Shown piece by piece: positions 52,966 through 61,733 of a stretch of 64,000 nt of DNA (position 1 is the stretch's first letter; each line of letters begins with the position of its first letter). The DNA comes from Streptomyces europaeiscabiei (GTDB lineage Bacteria > Actinomycetota > Actinomycetes > Streptomycetales > Streptomycetaceae): contig NZ_CP107841.1 of NCBI RefSeq assembly GCF_036346855.1, forward strand, positions 7,072,001-7,136,000. The letters run 5' to 3'. The notes beneath the pieces were generated by a model, which saw only the letters and a program-made list of their open reading frames with translations, had not been told where the DNA came from and did no database searches. Position numbers and translations under genes: made by a program.

Positions 52966-53376
52966 TCAAGTGCGGCGGCTGGCGAGTCGGTAGACCACGT
53001 ATGAGAAGCCGAGGATGACGTTGACGGCTGCCCACAGGCCGATGATGAGTCCCACGCCGATGGTGGTTCCGGCATCGCTCGCGTCCTCGCACAGCTTCAA
53101 GGCGTCACCCGTTCGGCCTTGGCACTCTTCGGGTGTGCCGCTGCCGCTCGCGGCGCCCGCGATCACCCAGATCAGAAACAAGATCTGGACGGCCAGGAAG
53201 AGCCACAGGAAGACGCGGTGTCGCTTCTTCGGCCGGGGTGTCGTCTCGCCCTGATCGGGGCTGTTTGGCGGGGGACCTTGTGGTGGCGCGGACCACGCGT
53301 TCGGTGATGGCGCGGACCCCTGCGAGTTGCGGGGACCCCATGACTGCGGCCCCTGAGCGCGGTGTTGTTCGTCCAT
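52966..53376 (-). CDS. Small membrane protein
   Basis: 136 residues: a Pro/Gln/Ser-rich cytoplasmic N-terminus, a membrane helix (RVFLWLFLAVQILFLIWVIAGAA), a short external loop with two Cys (PEECQGRTGDALKLCEDASD) and a second helix (GVGLIIGLWAAVNVILGFSYVVY). Proteins of this type accompany KorSA-like genes in several Streptomyces elements. It diverges from the transfer operon with the operator region between them, so both may be repressed together. Confidence 0.72.
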   Translation of the reverse strand: MDEQHRAQGPQSWGPRNSQGSAPSPNAWSAPPQGPPPNSPDQGETTPRPKKRHRVFLWLFLAVQILFLIWVIAGAASGSGTPEECQGRTGDALKLCEDASDAGTTIGVGLIIGLWAAVNVILGFSYVVYRLASRRT

Positions 53377-53454
53377 GGCGCGCCCTCCTCTGTGCTGCCT
53401 GGGTTCAGGGTGCGCTTGCGTTGTCGATTGCGCTCGTTGGCCGCCATCAAGCCG

Positions 53455-53510
53455 CTTGACAAGTCAACTTGGCATCTCTAACTTCGAACTTGCTAAGTCA
53501 ACTTGTCAGG
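53455..53510. promoter_or_regulatory. Operators and promoter region of the transfer operon
   Basis: Two copies of AAGTCAACTTG (53461 and 53494); the left one lies in CTTGACAAGTCAACTTGG and the right one in GCTAAGTCAACTTGTCAGG. They are shared with the site before the second GntR gene and lie 35-90 bp before the first transfer-operon gene. Repression by that GntR protein is the simplest reading. Confidence 0.75.
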
Positions 53511-53544
53511 TAGCGAGTTGATCGACTCAGAAGGAGAAATCTCT

Positions 53545-53895
53545 GTGCGTGTGATCCGCATTGACGCCTCGACCGCGACGATCCTGCTCACCGAAGCGCC
53601 GGCGCCGAAGGTGCGCGACCGGCAGACCGGGGAGATTGCCAAGGATGCCGTGAGCGGTGAGGCGCTGATGACGGTCGGCGTCGTCTTCATCGACGAAGGC
53701 GAGTCGTCCCTGATCCAGGTCACCATCCCCGAGAGCGGGGTGACCGATGGGCTGACGGTCGGTGCTCCCGTCTCGCTGCCGGGGCTCATCGCCCGGCCGT
53801 GGGAGAGCGTGTTCAACGGCCAGCAGAGGCACGGCATCGCCTACCGGGCCACCGCCGTGGCTCCGGGTGCCTTCCCGATGGCACAGGCGGGCTGA
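53545..53895 (+). CDS. Conserved AICE/plasmid protein, first gene of transfer operon
   Basis: 116 residues from the GTG at 53545 (AAGGAG 10 nt upstream). A compact beta-rich protein (VRVIRIDASTATILLTEAPAPKVRDRQTGEIAKD; LMTVGVVFIDEGESSLIQVTIPE; GAPVSLPGLIARPWESVFNGQQRHGIAYRATAV). The pattern RDRQTGEI..TV-VVF-DEG fits a small family that occurs just upstream of tra genes in Streptomyces elements. An OB-fold/ssDNA-binding role is possible but not shown. Confidence 0.72.
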   Translation: MRVIRIDASTATILLTEAPAPKVRDRQTGEIAKDAVSGEALMTVGVVFIDEGESSLIQVTIPESGVTDGLTVGAPVSLPGLIARPWESVFNGQQRHGIAYRATAVAPGAFPMAQAG

Positions 53896-53900
53896 TCACC

Positions 53901-55277
53901 GTGACCGACCTGGTGACGCTGGCCGAGTGGGGTGCGCCGCTCGCTGCGATAGGCGGCGGCGCGCTCTACGCCCGGCACGCCCACCCTGCGGCGTACTGGT
54001 CCACGGTCGGGTTGCCGGTCTCGGTGGCCCGGCTGCTGGCCTCGTACTCCTCGACCATGGACGCGTGCGGCCTGACGGTCCCGCCGTCCCGGTGGCGGGC
54101 GCTGGCCGTCAAGGCGACCACTCGGCGGGAGATCCGGCCGGTGCCGCCTCGGCGGGGCATGGTCCGGCCCACCTCGACCGGCCTGCGGCTCCGGCTGCGG
54201 CTCGCTCCGGGACAGGAACCTGCGGACGTGGCGGCCTCAGCCGAACGTCTGCGGCACGCCTGGGGCGTCCACGCCGTGTACGTGCGGGACGTCAAGCCCG
54301 GGGTCGTGGAACTGCGGCTCGTCGGCTTCGACGTCCTGCGCAAGGTGCGGATGCCTCGCCGGACCGGATCCGGGCCGCTTCGGGTGCCGGTGGCTCTGCG
54401 CGAGGACGCGACGGCCTTCGTGCGGGACTACCGGGCCGTTCCGCATCAACTCGTCCTCGGCGCCACGCTGTCGGGCAAGTCCATGTTCCTGCGCAACCTG
54501 CTCACCGGGCTGGCCGCTCAGCCGGTCGTCCTCGTCGGGATCGACTGCAAGCGCGGCGTCGAGCTGGCGCCGTTCGCGGCCCGGCTCTCCGCCCTGGCCA
54601 CCGACCCAGTACAGGCGGCCGAGCTGCTGCCCGTACTGGTGAAGGAAATGGAGGACCGCTACGACCTGATCAAGGCCCGGCAGGGCATCGGCCCAAGGAC
54701 CCCGGATGAGCTGATCACCTCGGACATCTGGGGCCTGCCTGAGAGTGAACGCCCGGCTCCCATCGTGCTGTTCATCGACGAGGTGGCGGAACTCTTCCTC
54801 GTCGCCACCAGGAAGGAGGAGGAACGGCGGGACGAGATGGTCACCCAGCTCATCCGCCTCGCTCAGCTGGGCCGCGCGGCCGGCATCTATCTGGAGGTCT
54901 GCGGACAGCGCTTCGGCGCCGAGCTGGGCAAGGGCGCCACCATGCTCCGGGCCCAGCTGACCGGCCGGGTCTGCCACCGTGTCAACGACGAAGCCTCCGC
55001 CAAGATGGCGCTCGGGGACATCGCCCCCGAGGCGGTGTACGCGGCCTGCGGCATCGCGCCCGAGCTGCCCGGCCTCGCCGTCGTCGGCGACACGTCCGGC
55101 GGCTGGTCCCGCATCCGTACGCCTCACCTCTCCCTCGCCGAAGCGGCGGCCATCTGCCGCGAGACTGCCCACCTCGCACCCGACGTGCCTGCGCTCGTGC
55201 CCTTCCGCCCCTACGTCCCGCCAGCGCCCGTGGAGGCGTCCGGGCCGGTAGCCACTCCTCGCCCCGTCGCCGAGTAG
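53901..55277 (+). CDS. FtsK/SpoIIIE-type transfer protein (TraSA-like)
   Basis: 458 residues from the GTG at 53901. Two hydrophobic stretches lie near the N-terminus. The ATPase core has Walker A LGATLSGKSMFLRNLL, Walker B PIVLFIDEVAELF and the downstream motor motif LGRAAGIYLEVCGQRFGAELGKGATMLRAQLTGRVCHRVND. TraSA/TraB proteins are the single translocase needed for conjugation in Streptomyces: hexameric motors that move double-stranded DNA between hyphae after binding short repeats. It follows the previous gene by 5 nt and precedes the Spd-like genes. Confidence 0.92.
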   Translation: MTDLVTLAEWGAPLAAIGGGALYARHAHPAAYWSTVGLPVSVARLLASYSSTMDACGLTVPPSRWRALAVKATTRREIRPVPPRRGMVRPTSTGLRLRLRLAPGQEPADVAASAERLRHAWGVHAVYVRDVKPGVVELRLVGFDVLRKVRMPRRTGSGPLRVPVALREDATAFVRDYRAVPHQLVLGATLSGKSMFLRNLLTGLAAQPVVLVGIDCKRGVELAPFAARLSALATDPVQAAELLPVLVKEMEDRYDLIKARQGIGPRTPDELITSDIWGLPESERPAPIVLFIDEVAELFLVATRKEEERRDEMVTQLIRLAQLGRAAGIYLEVCGQRFGAELGKGATMLRAQLTGRVCHRVNDEASAKMALGDIAPEAVYAACGIAPELPGLAVVGDTSGGWSRIRTPHLSLAEAAAICRETAHLAPDVPALVPFRPYVPPAPVEASGPVATPRPVAE

Positions 55278-55360
55278 CCGCACCCGCTACCACGGTCGGC
55301 GCGACCGTCCCGCGCCACGTCCCTACCCCACCCATGCCTGAAACCGGAAGGAGTCGCGCC

Positions 55361-56020
55361 GTGCGTGCCCTGCCCGTCCGTGTGGACGCCGTACTCGTCC
55401 AGGCGCTCATCGCCGCCGCGCTGTCCTTCGCCCACCTGCACGACCTCGCCTCCGCCGCCGGACAGGACGGCTGGAAGGCGTGGGCCTACCCGGTCTCCGT
55501 CGACCTGCTGATGGTGGCGGCCTGGCGGCGGCTCCGCTCGGGGGAGGCGAAAGCCGCCGGGTGGTGCTGGTTCCTCGTCGCACTGGTCGCCTCCCTCGGC
55601 GCCAACGTCGCCACCGCCGGACTGCTCGACCTGGACCACGTGCCCGCCTGGCTGCGCATCCTCGTCGCCGGCTGGCCCGCGGTCGCCTTCCTCGGCGGAA
55701 CGCTCCTCGCCCACGGCGCACCCAAGACACCCCGCGCCATGGCCGACACCGAACCGCCCTCGACGGTCACGGACTCGGCACCCCAACCGCCCGCCACCGA
55801 GGTGGATCCGCCCGTGGCGGTGGCCGAGCTGCCATCCGCCGAAGCCGGATCGGCTCCGCCCTCACCTGCTCCCGTACCGCCCGCTCTCGTCGCCCTCGCC
55901 CGCAAGGTCGCCGACGAACACCACGCCCGAACCGGCACCCCCATCGACACCTCGACCCTTCGCGCCCGGCTCGGCGTCCCGATGCCGCTGGCCGAAGCCA
56001 TCGCCGCTCAACTCACTTGA
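55361..56020 (+). CDS. SpdB-like membrane protein (DUF2637-type)
   Basis: 219 residues from the GTG at 55361, chosen because GGAAGGAG lies just before it; an in-frame ATG at 55334 lacks this. Four membrane helices (VLVQALIAAALSFAHLHDL; YPVSVDLLMVAAWRRL; WCWFLVALVASLGANVATAGL; AWLRILVAGWPAVAFLGGTLLA) have the DUF2637 layout. A Pro/Ala/Ser-rich tail and a terminal HTH-like segment (DTSTLRARLGVPMPLAEAIAAQL) follow. Such proteins assist plasmid spreading within the mycelium (pock growth). Confidence 0.82.
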   Translation: MRALPVRVDAVLVQALIAAALSFAHLHDLASAAGQDGWKAWAYPVSVDLLMVAAWRRLRSGEAKAAGWCWFLVALVASLGANVATAGLLDLDHVPAWLRILVAGWPAVAFLGGTLLAHGAPKTPRAMADTEPPSTVTDSAPQPPATEVDPPVAVAELPSAEAGSAPPSPAPVPPALVALARKVADEHHARTGTPIDTSTLRARLGVPMPLAEAIAAQLT

Positions 56021-56039
56021 CCCCGGAGGACTTTCCACC

Positions 56040-56240
56040 TTGCGACCGTCCACGCTCCGCGCACTCAAGCGTGCCGCCGAGCTGACCCGACAGAACCGCC
56101 TCACCGAAGCCGTGCTCATCGCCGAACCGGTGATCCTCACCGCCGACAGCTACGAGGGCGACGAAATCTTGCGCTGGCTCGCCGACCACGTCACCGCCTT
56201 CACCGGCGAATCCCCCAACGACCAGAAGGAGAACCCCTGA
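56040..56240 (+). CDS. Small AICE protein
   Basis: 66 residues from a TTG start preceded by GGAGG. Helical (RALKRAAELTRQNRLTEAVLIAEPVILTAD, DEILRWLADHVTAFTGE). It overlaps the next ATG by one base. No family is recognised; its place in the Spd region suggests a role in transfer. Confidence 0.65.
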   Translation: MRPSTLRALKRAAELTRQNRLTEAVLIAEPVILTADSYEGDEILRWLADHVTAFTGESPNDQKENP

Positions 56241-56431
56241 TGCCCGCCAACCGCCGCTTTCGCAACCTCGTCCGCATCGGTCCCGTCCAGGTCGGCACCT
56301 ACTACGACGGCCGTGGCCATGAGAAGCACACCGCCGCCTGCACCGCCCCGCGCTGCGGCTTCTCGACCGACTACGACAGCCGGGCCGCCGCCGAGCTGGC
56401 CGCGCGCACTCACCGCTGCGCCGTCCGCTGA
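56240..56431 (+). CDS. Mobile-element transfer protein (small, zinc-like)
   Basis: 63 residues (MPANRRFRNLVRIGPVQVGT). Two Cys and two His-containing elements (HTAACTAPRCGFST, RTHRCAVR) could bind one zinc ion. I recognise it as the small mobile-element transfer protein typically found between SpdB- and SpdD-like genes in Streptomyces AICEs. AAGGAG lies before the ATG. Confidence 0.75.
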   Translation: MPANRRFRNLVRIGPVQVGTYYDGRGHEKHTAACTAPRCGFSTDYDSRAAAELAARTHRCAVR

Positions 56432-56457
56432 CCCGAGACGACACCCGAGGAGATCCC

Positions 56458-56652
56458 GTGACCGTCTCGCTGCCGCTCGTCTTCGTCCTGGGCGTCATCG
56501 CCTGGGCTGCGATCAAGTTCCTCGGCGTCCGCTTGTGGGTCGCCGTCGTGATCGCGCTGTTCGGCTTCTGGCTCTCGCACACCGTCCTCGCCCCGGTCAT
56601 CGAGTCCGGCACCCGCTCCGGGGTCGACGTCGTCAACGGCAACCGCGACTGA
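56458..56652 (+). CDS. Small two-helix membrane protein (Spd region)
   Basis: 64 residues from the GTG at 56458 (GAGGAG upstream). Almost all of it is membrane (LPLVFVLGVIAWAAIKFLGV; LWVAVVIALFGFWLSHTVLAPVI), with a short polar C-terminus. It matches the size and position of small Spd-type spread proteins; the exact role is unknown. Confidence 0.72.
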   Translation: MTVSLPLVFVLGVIAWAAIKFLGVRLWVAVVIALFGFWLSHTVLAPVIESGTRSGVDVVNGNRD

Positions 56653-56687
56653 GCCAACGACCGCAAGCAACTGCAAAGGAGACCGCC

Positions 56688-56951
56688 GTGTTCCGTCCCA
56701 AGCTGCCCGACACTCCGCACGTCCCGAGCATCGCCAGGCACATCCCGCAGAACCACGCCCCGGTTCCGGCTCACTCCGCCGGCCGCCCGATCGCCCCGTT
56801 CGTGGGCGTCGGTGTCGGCGCGGTCGCCGCCGTGGTCGTCGTGGGTGTCGTCCTCACCGCGCTCCTGGCGGCGGTCGCGGTATCGGCCATCTCCGTGGCC
56901 ATCGCCGCCGTCGTCCTGCGCTCCCTCGTCAACAACGCGCACAAGCACTGA
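56688..56951 (+). CDS. SpdD-like membrane protein
   Basis: 87 residues from the GTG at 56688 with AAAGGAG upstream. The N-terminus is PKLPDTPHVPSIARHIPQNH; a long hydrophobic stretch then forms one or two helices (FVGVGVGAVAAVVVVGVVLT, LAAVAVSAISVAIAAVVL), with a basic end (NNAHKH). The Pro/His-rich head plus Val/Ala-rich membrane segment is typical of SpdD proteins in Streptomyces elements. Confidence 0.75.
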   Translation: MFRPKLPDTPHVPSIARHIPQNHAPVPAHSAGRPIAPFVGVGVGAVAAVVVVGVVLTALLAAVAVSAISVAIAAVVLRSLVNNAHKH

Positions 56952-57082
56952 CCGGCCGCCGGGGCGGCAACAAGCCGCCAAGCATCCCGCCGCCCCGGGG
57001 CCGTCCCTCCCAACCGCCGAAACAGCCGAAAGGAACACCCATCATCACCCGGCAGACTCCGCCCCCGCTGGCGGAACTCTCC

Positions 57083-58405
57083 ATGCTCGCCTCACTCGGC
57101 ACCCTGCCCGAACTGGCCCGCCAACTCTCCGGCCTGGGCGGCTGCACCCACCCCGTACGCCTCGACGGCCACCGCACCGAGTACGCCGTCGACACGACGA
57201 CCGGTGAGGTCGGGCGCGTCCTGCACCACCTCGACTCGACCGCCCTCCCCGCCGGAAACCTCCTCGTCCGCTGCAACAACCGCCGTGCCACCCGTTGCGC
57301 GGCCTGCGCGGAGGTCTACCGCCGCGACACCTTCCACCTGATCACCGCCGGACTGCGCGGCGGCAAGGGCACCCCCGAGCAGGTCGGCACGCACCCGAGG
57401 GTCTTCGCCACCTTCACCGCGCCGAGCTTCGGGCCGGTCCACAACCGCCCCTCCAGCGGACGGCCCTGCCGCTGCGGTGACCGCCACGACGACACAGCCC
57501 CGGTCCTCGGTACGCCCCTCGACCCGGACACGTACGACTACGAAGCGGCTGTGCTCTGGAATGCCCACGCCGGAGCCCTGTGGCGCCGGTTCTCCATCTA
57601 CCTCCGCCGCGAGGTCGCCAAGCTGGCCGGCCTCACGCAACGCGCCTTCCGCGACCACGCCCGCATCTCCTTCGCCAAGGTCGCCGAGTACCAGAAGCGC
57701 GGAGCCGTCCACTTCCACGCGGTCATCCGCCTCGACGGCCCCGAGGGCGGCGACACCTCGCCCCCGGCCTGGGCCACGGCCGAGCTGCTGAGCGACGCCA
57801 TCCACGCCGCTGCCACCGCCGCTCGCGTCGGCGGTCCGACTGTCGACGGACGGGCCCACACCTTCACCTTCGGCCGTCAGCTTGACGTCCGTCCGATCCG
57901 CTCGGCCGACTTCGACGGCGGCCAGGAGCTGACCGAGCGGGCCGTAGCGGCGTACATCGCCAAGTACGCCACCAAAGGCGCCGAGACGACGACCGGCACC
58001 CTTGACCGTCCGATCCGCTTCCTCGCCGAGCTGGCCGGGGCCCGGATCACCGACCACGCCCGCCGCATGATCCGCACCGCCTGGACCCTCGGCGCACGCC
58101 CCGAACTGGCAGACCTCCGCCTACGCGCCTGGGCGCACATGCTCGGCTTCCGCGGCCACTTCTCCACCAAGTCCCGCCGCTACTCCACCACCCTCGGCGC
58201 CCTACGCGACGCCCGCGCCGAATGGCGCCGAGCACAAGCCGCCCCGCCCACACCCCAAGACGGCGAAACCACGCTCGTCCTCGCCCACTGGGTCTTCGCC
58301 GGTACGGGCCTGAGCGCGGGCGAGACCTGGCTCGCCGCGTCCCTCGAACCCGCCCCCGGAACGGAAGGAGAGCCGACATGGACTACCGCCGCGACGAACT
58401 CATGA
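57083..58405 (+). CDS. HUH replication initiator (RepSA-like)
   Basis: 440 residues from the ATG at 57083. The ribosome-binding site (GAAAGGA) is closer to 57035, so a rare upstream start is possible. Near the N-terminus is a Cys-rich module (VRCNNRRATRCAACAEVYRRDTFHL). The HUH motif is GAVHFHAVIRL (about residue 209), and the catalytic Tyr region is AAYIAKYATKGAE with two Tyr four residues apart (about 290). These are rolling-circle initiators that nick the double-strand origin. In pSAM2, RepSA supports the replicative stage before transfer. The gene overlaps xis by 28 nt. Confidence 0.9.
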   Translation: MLASLGTLPELARQLSGLGGCTHPVRLDGHRTEYAVDTTTGEVGRVLHHLDSTALPAGNLLVRCNNRRATRCAACAEVYRRDTFHLITAGLRGGKGTPEQVGTHPRVFATFTAPSFGPVHNRPSSGRPCRCGDRHDDTAPVLGTPLDPDTYDYEAAVLWNAHAGALWRRFSIYLRREVAKLAGLTQRAFRDHARISFAKVAEYQKRGAVHFHAVIRLDGPEGGDTSPPAWATAELLSDAIHAAATAARVGGPTVDGRAHTFTFGRQLDVRPIRSADFDGGQELTERAVAAYIAKYATKGAETTTGTLDRPIRFLAELAGARITDHARRMIRTAWTLGARPELADLRLRAWAHMLGFRGHFSTKSRRYSTTLGALRDARAEWRRAQAAPPTPQDGETTLVLAHWVFAGTGLSAGETWLAASLEPAPGTEGEPTWTTAATNS

Positions 58406-58572
58406 CTGTTCCGCAGGTCCTCGACGAACTTGGCGGAGTGTCCCGGCGGACGTTCTATCGCTGGCGCGAACTGGGATTGGGGCCCGCTGCTTTCAAGCTC
58501 CCCAACGGTGAGCTGAGAGTGTGGCGGAGTGATTTCAGGACGTGGCTGCGGCAGTTGGAGGCGGCGGCGTGA
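58378..58572 (+). CDS. xis: Excisionase (Xis), MerR-type HTH
   Basis: 64 residues starting within the rep gene (AAGGAG before the ATG). The HTH_17 pattern is clear: ELMTVPQVLDELGGVSRRTFYRWRELGLGPAAFKLPNGELRVWRSDFRTWL. The stop overlaps the GTG of int, so xis and int are co-translated. Xis binds the attachment region and steers the integrase to excision. Confidence 0.9.
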   Translation: MDYRRDELMTVPQVLDELGGVSRRTFYRWRELGLGPAAFKLPNGELRVWRSDFRTWLRQLEAAA

Positions 58573-59942
58573 AGTCTCTCGACGTGAAAGTCTGGGGTGT
58601 TCGGAAGCGCGACACCAAGACGCCCTCGTACGGTGTCCGCTGGTCCGTGGCGGGCAATGTCTTCTCTGACAGCTTCCGGACCAAAGCACTCGCTGATCAC
58701 TACCGTGCGAGGTTGATGCGGGCCATGCGGGACGGCGAGGAGTTCGACACGGAATCCGGGCTCCCGGCGTCCATGGAGCAGCAGAAAGCCACCGTGTCCT
58801 GGTACGACTTCGCTCTCAGGTATCTGGCGATGAAGTGGCCGCACGCCGCTCCGAACACGCGCGATGGCATCAATGAGTCACTGACGAGTGTGACCGTGGA
58901 GCTCCTCGACGAGCATGCGGGGCGTCCGTCTGATGAGGCGCTCCGCAGAGCGCTGCGGAACTGGGCATTCGTACTGCCGGGGCCCTCTGATCGGGAGCTC
59001 CCGGACGACGTGCGGAACGTTCTCCACTGGGTGTCCAGGGCATCTCGACCGCTCGCTGATCTTGCTGAGCCCGCCACGGCCCGCGCGGTCCTGGACTCGC
59101 TGAAGCTGAAGCTCGATGGCACGGCGGCCGCGGCGGAAACCGTCCGGCGTAAGCGTCGGACACTGGTCAACGCAGCCAACTATGCGGTCGACCTGGGGGA
59201 GCTGCGCGAGAACCCCGTGACTGCTGTCCGCTGGCAGAAACCGAAGGTATCCAACCAGGTGGACCCGCGCATCGTCGCCAACCCTGAGCAGGCTCGCAAC
59301 CTCCTGGCGGCCGTCTCCTATGTGGGCGGATACCGGCGTGCCCGCGGCCGTCGCCTCATGGGTCTGTTCGCCGCCATGTACTTCGGCGGCCTTCGGCCGG
59401 CGGAAGCCGTCGGCCTCGTTGAGACGGACCTGACCCTCCCCGAACGGGGCTGGGGCTCGGCTCTCCTCCATCGGACCCGCCCCTCGGTCGGCAAGCAGTG
59501 GACCGACTCGGGGGAGACCCACGACGACCGCGGGCTGAAGAACCGGCCGACCGATGACGTGAGGAGGGTGCCGATCCCGCCTCACCTCGTCGCCGTGCTC
59601 CGCGAACACCTGGTCACCTTCGGCACGGCGGACGATGGACGGCTCTTCTACAGCGAGAAAGGCTCGGTCGTCCCGTCCTCGACCTACTACCGGGTGTGGC
59701 AGGAGGCGCGGCTCTTCGCGCTTCCGCCGGCCGTCGCGTCCTCGCCGCTCGCGAGTCGGCCGTACGACCTCCGTCACTCGGCGCTGTCGACGTGGCTCAA
59801 CGCGGGGGTTGACCCGACCGAGGTGGCCGAACGCGCCGGCAACAGCGTGGAGGTCCTGCTGACCCGCTACGCGAAGTGCCTCGACGGACGGCAGGACGTT
59901 GCCAACCGGCGTATTGAGGACCTCCTTCGCGAATACGAGTGA
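58569..59942 (+). CDS. int: Tyrosine integrase of the AICE
   Basis: 457 residues from the GTG overlapping the xis stop. The N-terminus is an arm-binding-like beta domain (LDVKVWGVRKRDTKTPSYGVRW). The catalytic residues are Arg in YFGGLRPAEAVGL (about 274), SRPYDLRHSALSTWLNAG (HxxR-type, about 401) and VEVLLTRYAKCLDG (Tyr about 433). It recombines attP with the 3' end of tRNA-Arg(CCG), about 1.7 kb away at attR. A ~100-bp stretch of this gene is duplicated as a relic left of attL. Confidence 0.93.
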   Translation: MKSLDVKVWGVRKRDTKTPSYGVRWSVAGNVFSDSFRTKALADHYRARLMRAMRDGEEFDTESGLPASMEQQKATVSWYDFALRYLAMKWPHAAPNTRDGINESLTSVTVELLDEHAGRPSDEALRRALRNWAFVLPGPSDRELPDDVRNVLHWVSRASRPLADLAEPATARAVLDSLKLKLDGTAAAAETVRRKRRTLVNAANYAVDLGELRENPVTAVRWQKPKVSNQVDPRIVANPEQARNLLAAVSYVGGYRRARGRRLMGLFAAMYFGGLRPAEAVGLVETDLTLPERGWGSALLHRTRPSVGKQWTDSGETHDDRGLKNRPTDDVRRVPIPPHLVAVLREHLVTFGTADDGRLFYSEKGSVVPSSTYYRVWQEARLFALPPAVASSPLASRPYDLRHSALSTWLNAGVDPTEVAERAGNSVEVLLTRYAKCLDGRQDVANRRIEDLLREYE

Positions 59943-60049
59943 GGCACCCTGCATCCCACTTGAGGCTCCGGGCATCTTGTCCGGGGCCTCTCTCGTCTTT
60001 ACGCCTCACCTGCTGCGATGCTTCGGCCGAGAGCGGACGAGGGGGGCTC

Positions 60050-60904
60050 GTGGAGCTGAAAATCACGCGCTGGAAGCGGTACGGACATGATCGCCTGTAT
60101 GCGAATGCGCCGGACGGAACCGCGGTCGGCTGGGCGGACTTGAGTACGGGGGACATCACCGTCTTAGTCGACGAGTATCGCGACGACGTGATCGCCGTGC
60201 TGGCACACCACTTACGGGACTACCCCAAGCCGGTCTTGCCGCAGGAGGGACCTGAAGCCGAAGCCCGCCCGATGCTGCCGCCTCTGACGCCGGCAGACGA
60301 CCTGTCCACCAACCGTCCCGGAGAATCCCTCCGTGACCTGCTCGCCACATCCGGCCCAGGACTGATCGAGCGAGTCGTCTCACGGCTTCTGCGGCGTCGC
60401 TCGGAGTGGCACTCGTGGCGTCAGGGCCTGGCAGGGGAGAGGCGAGTAGGGGCCGAGCTGGACCGCTTGGCGCGTCGCGGATGGCGGGTCCTGCATTCCA
60501 TCCCCCTGGCCAACAACGTGGACGTCGATCACTTGTTGATCGGGCCTGGAGGCGTCTTCAGCATCAATACGAAGCACCACCACAACAAGGCCGTATGGGT
60601 CGGCGACGATGCCGTGAAGGTCAATCACGGAAAACCGGCGCCCTACGCACGCAAGAGTCGGGCGGAGGCCAAGCGGGTAATCCGAGTGCTTGAGCACTAT
60701 TGCGGCTTCCCTGTACCGGTGGAGCCAGTGCTTGTCTTCGTCGGCGTGACCGATCTGAAAGTGGTCGCCACACAGCTCAGCGTGCGCGTGTACCAGGAGC
60801 GTCAGGTAGCGGCACTGGCGCCGCTTTCGGGGGTGCTGACGGCTGAGCAGGTTGAGCGGGTGTACGGCGTCGCTCGTCATCGTCAGGCTTGGAGTCGGGC
60901 CTGA
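60050..60904 (+). CDS. NERD-domain nuclease-like protein
   Basis: 284 residues from the GTG at 60050. The NERD core retains the expected acidic and Lys positions: GERRVGAELDRLARRGWRVLHSIPLANNVDVDHLLIGPGGVFSINTKHHHNKAVWV. The full-length similarity to the chromosomal protein at 15747-16550 includes the N-terminal module (RLYANAPDGTAVGWADLSTGDITVLVDEYRDDVIAVL) and the STNRPGESL linker. NERD domains are nuclease-related and often appear in defence contexts. It lies between int and attR, a usual cargo position. Confidence 0.85.
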   Translation: MELKITRWKRYGHDRLYANAPDGTAVGWADLSTGDITVLVDEYRDDVIAVLAHHLRDYPKPVLPQEGPEAEARPMLPPLTPADDLSTNRPGESLRDLLATSGPGLIERVVSRLLRRRSEWHSWRQGLAGERRVGAELDRLARRGWRVLHSIPLANNVDVDHLLIGPGGVFSINTKHHHNKAVWVGDDAVKVNHGKPAPYARKSRAEAKRVIRVLEHYCGFPVPVEPVLVFVGVTDLKVVATQLSVRVYQERQVAALAPLSGVLTAEQVERVYGVARHRQAWSRA

Positions 60905-61045
60905 GCCGGTTCTCTCAGGAGGTCCCGGCCTTCCTCGCGGGAGCTGTGGGGAACCCCAGGGGTTGACCGTCGCCTGGGTGGCCTGTCAGTGCCGTCTCTT
61001 ACTCTCCGTTCCTGAGTAAACAGTTCGAATGGAGAGGGGACGCGG

Positions 61046-61468
61046 ATGGGCGGCGACACATGGACCCACACGGGCGCGTATCAGCGCGATCTGGCGGCCG
61101 CGTTTCGACAGGCTCAGGAAGACGAGCTGGCGCTGGACAACTACGGCTTCGAGGGCCAGTCCGTCGAGGAACTGTGGCGCGACCCGGAGTGGCAGGAGTA
61201 CATCTTCACCGGAGGCACGTGCACCGTGCTGGACTTTCCTCTCATGATCGAGGCCGCGGACACCGACGACGGTCCGTTCATGCGGCCACTGACCGATGGT
61301 GAGGTGCGTGCGTGGGCTCCTCACGGCCGGCCCACCTACGAGGAGTGGGACGCCGCTCTCGATTCCGGGCAGTTGGACTTCCCGGGTCGCGCCCAGGGGA
61401 ACTGCACAGTGCTCTACCGCGACGGCAGGCCCGCACAAATCGGTTACTGGGGGGTCACTGCCGACTAG
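61046..61468 (+). CDS. Hypothetical cargo protein
   Basis: 140 residues from the ATG at 61046. A soluble, acidic protein (AFRQAQEDELALDNYGFEGQSVEELWRDPEWQEYIFTGGTCTVLDFP; GRPTYEEWDAALDSGQLDFPGRAQGNCTVLYRDGRPAQIGYWGVTAD) with two TCTV/NCTVLY repeats. No family is recognised. The composition is compatible with a stand-alone immunity protein, without evidence for it. Last gene before attR. Confidence 0.65.
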   Translation: MGGDTWTHTGAYQRDLAAAFRQAQEDELALDNYGFEGQSVEELWRDPEWQEYIFTGGTCTVLDFPLMIEAADTDDGPFMRPLTDGEVRAWAPHGRPTYEEWDAALDSGQLDFPGRAQGNCTVLYRDGRPAQIGYWGVTAD

Positions 61469-61629
61469 GAGGGGACTGCTACCGACTCGCGATCTGGCCC
61501 TTGCACCCTGCCCTGCGGCCACATCGATTTGTGGGGCTCACCTGGCGTTTTGCTTCAAGATCCCGTCCACGCCTCGTCCACGGACACCGACATACGCCCG
61601 CTCCGAGCGGCACACGGCTGCACATACGC

Positions 61630-61672
61630 GAAGACCCCGTTCTCAGCGAAAGCGCTGATGGCGGGGTCTTTG
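61630..61672 (-). terminator. Terminator of tRNA-Arg
   Basis: CGAAGACCCCG and CGGGGTCTTT form the outer stem and CAGCGAAAGCGCTG the inner hairpin. It lies just 3' of the tRNA on the minus strand. The copy at 40130-40172 lost part of the inner stem. Confidence 0.8.
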
Positions 61673-61686
61673 GGCACCTCATACAA

Positions 61687-61733
61687 GGTGCCCCCGGCAG
61701 GATTCGAACCTGCGCACACGGCTCCGGAGGCCG
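61687..61733. repeat. attR: 47-bp repeat inside tRNA-Arg
   Basis: Identical to 40188-40234. It covers the tRNA from the discriminator base to the anticodon arm. This copy lies in the complete tRNA gene, so integration preserved the host tRNA. Confidence 0.92.
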
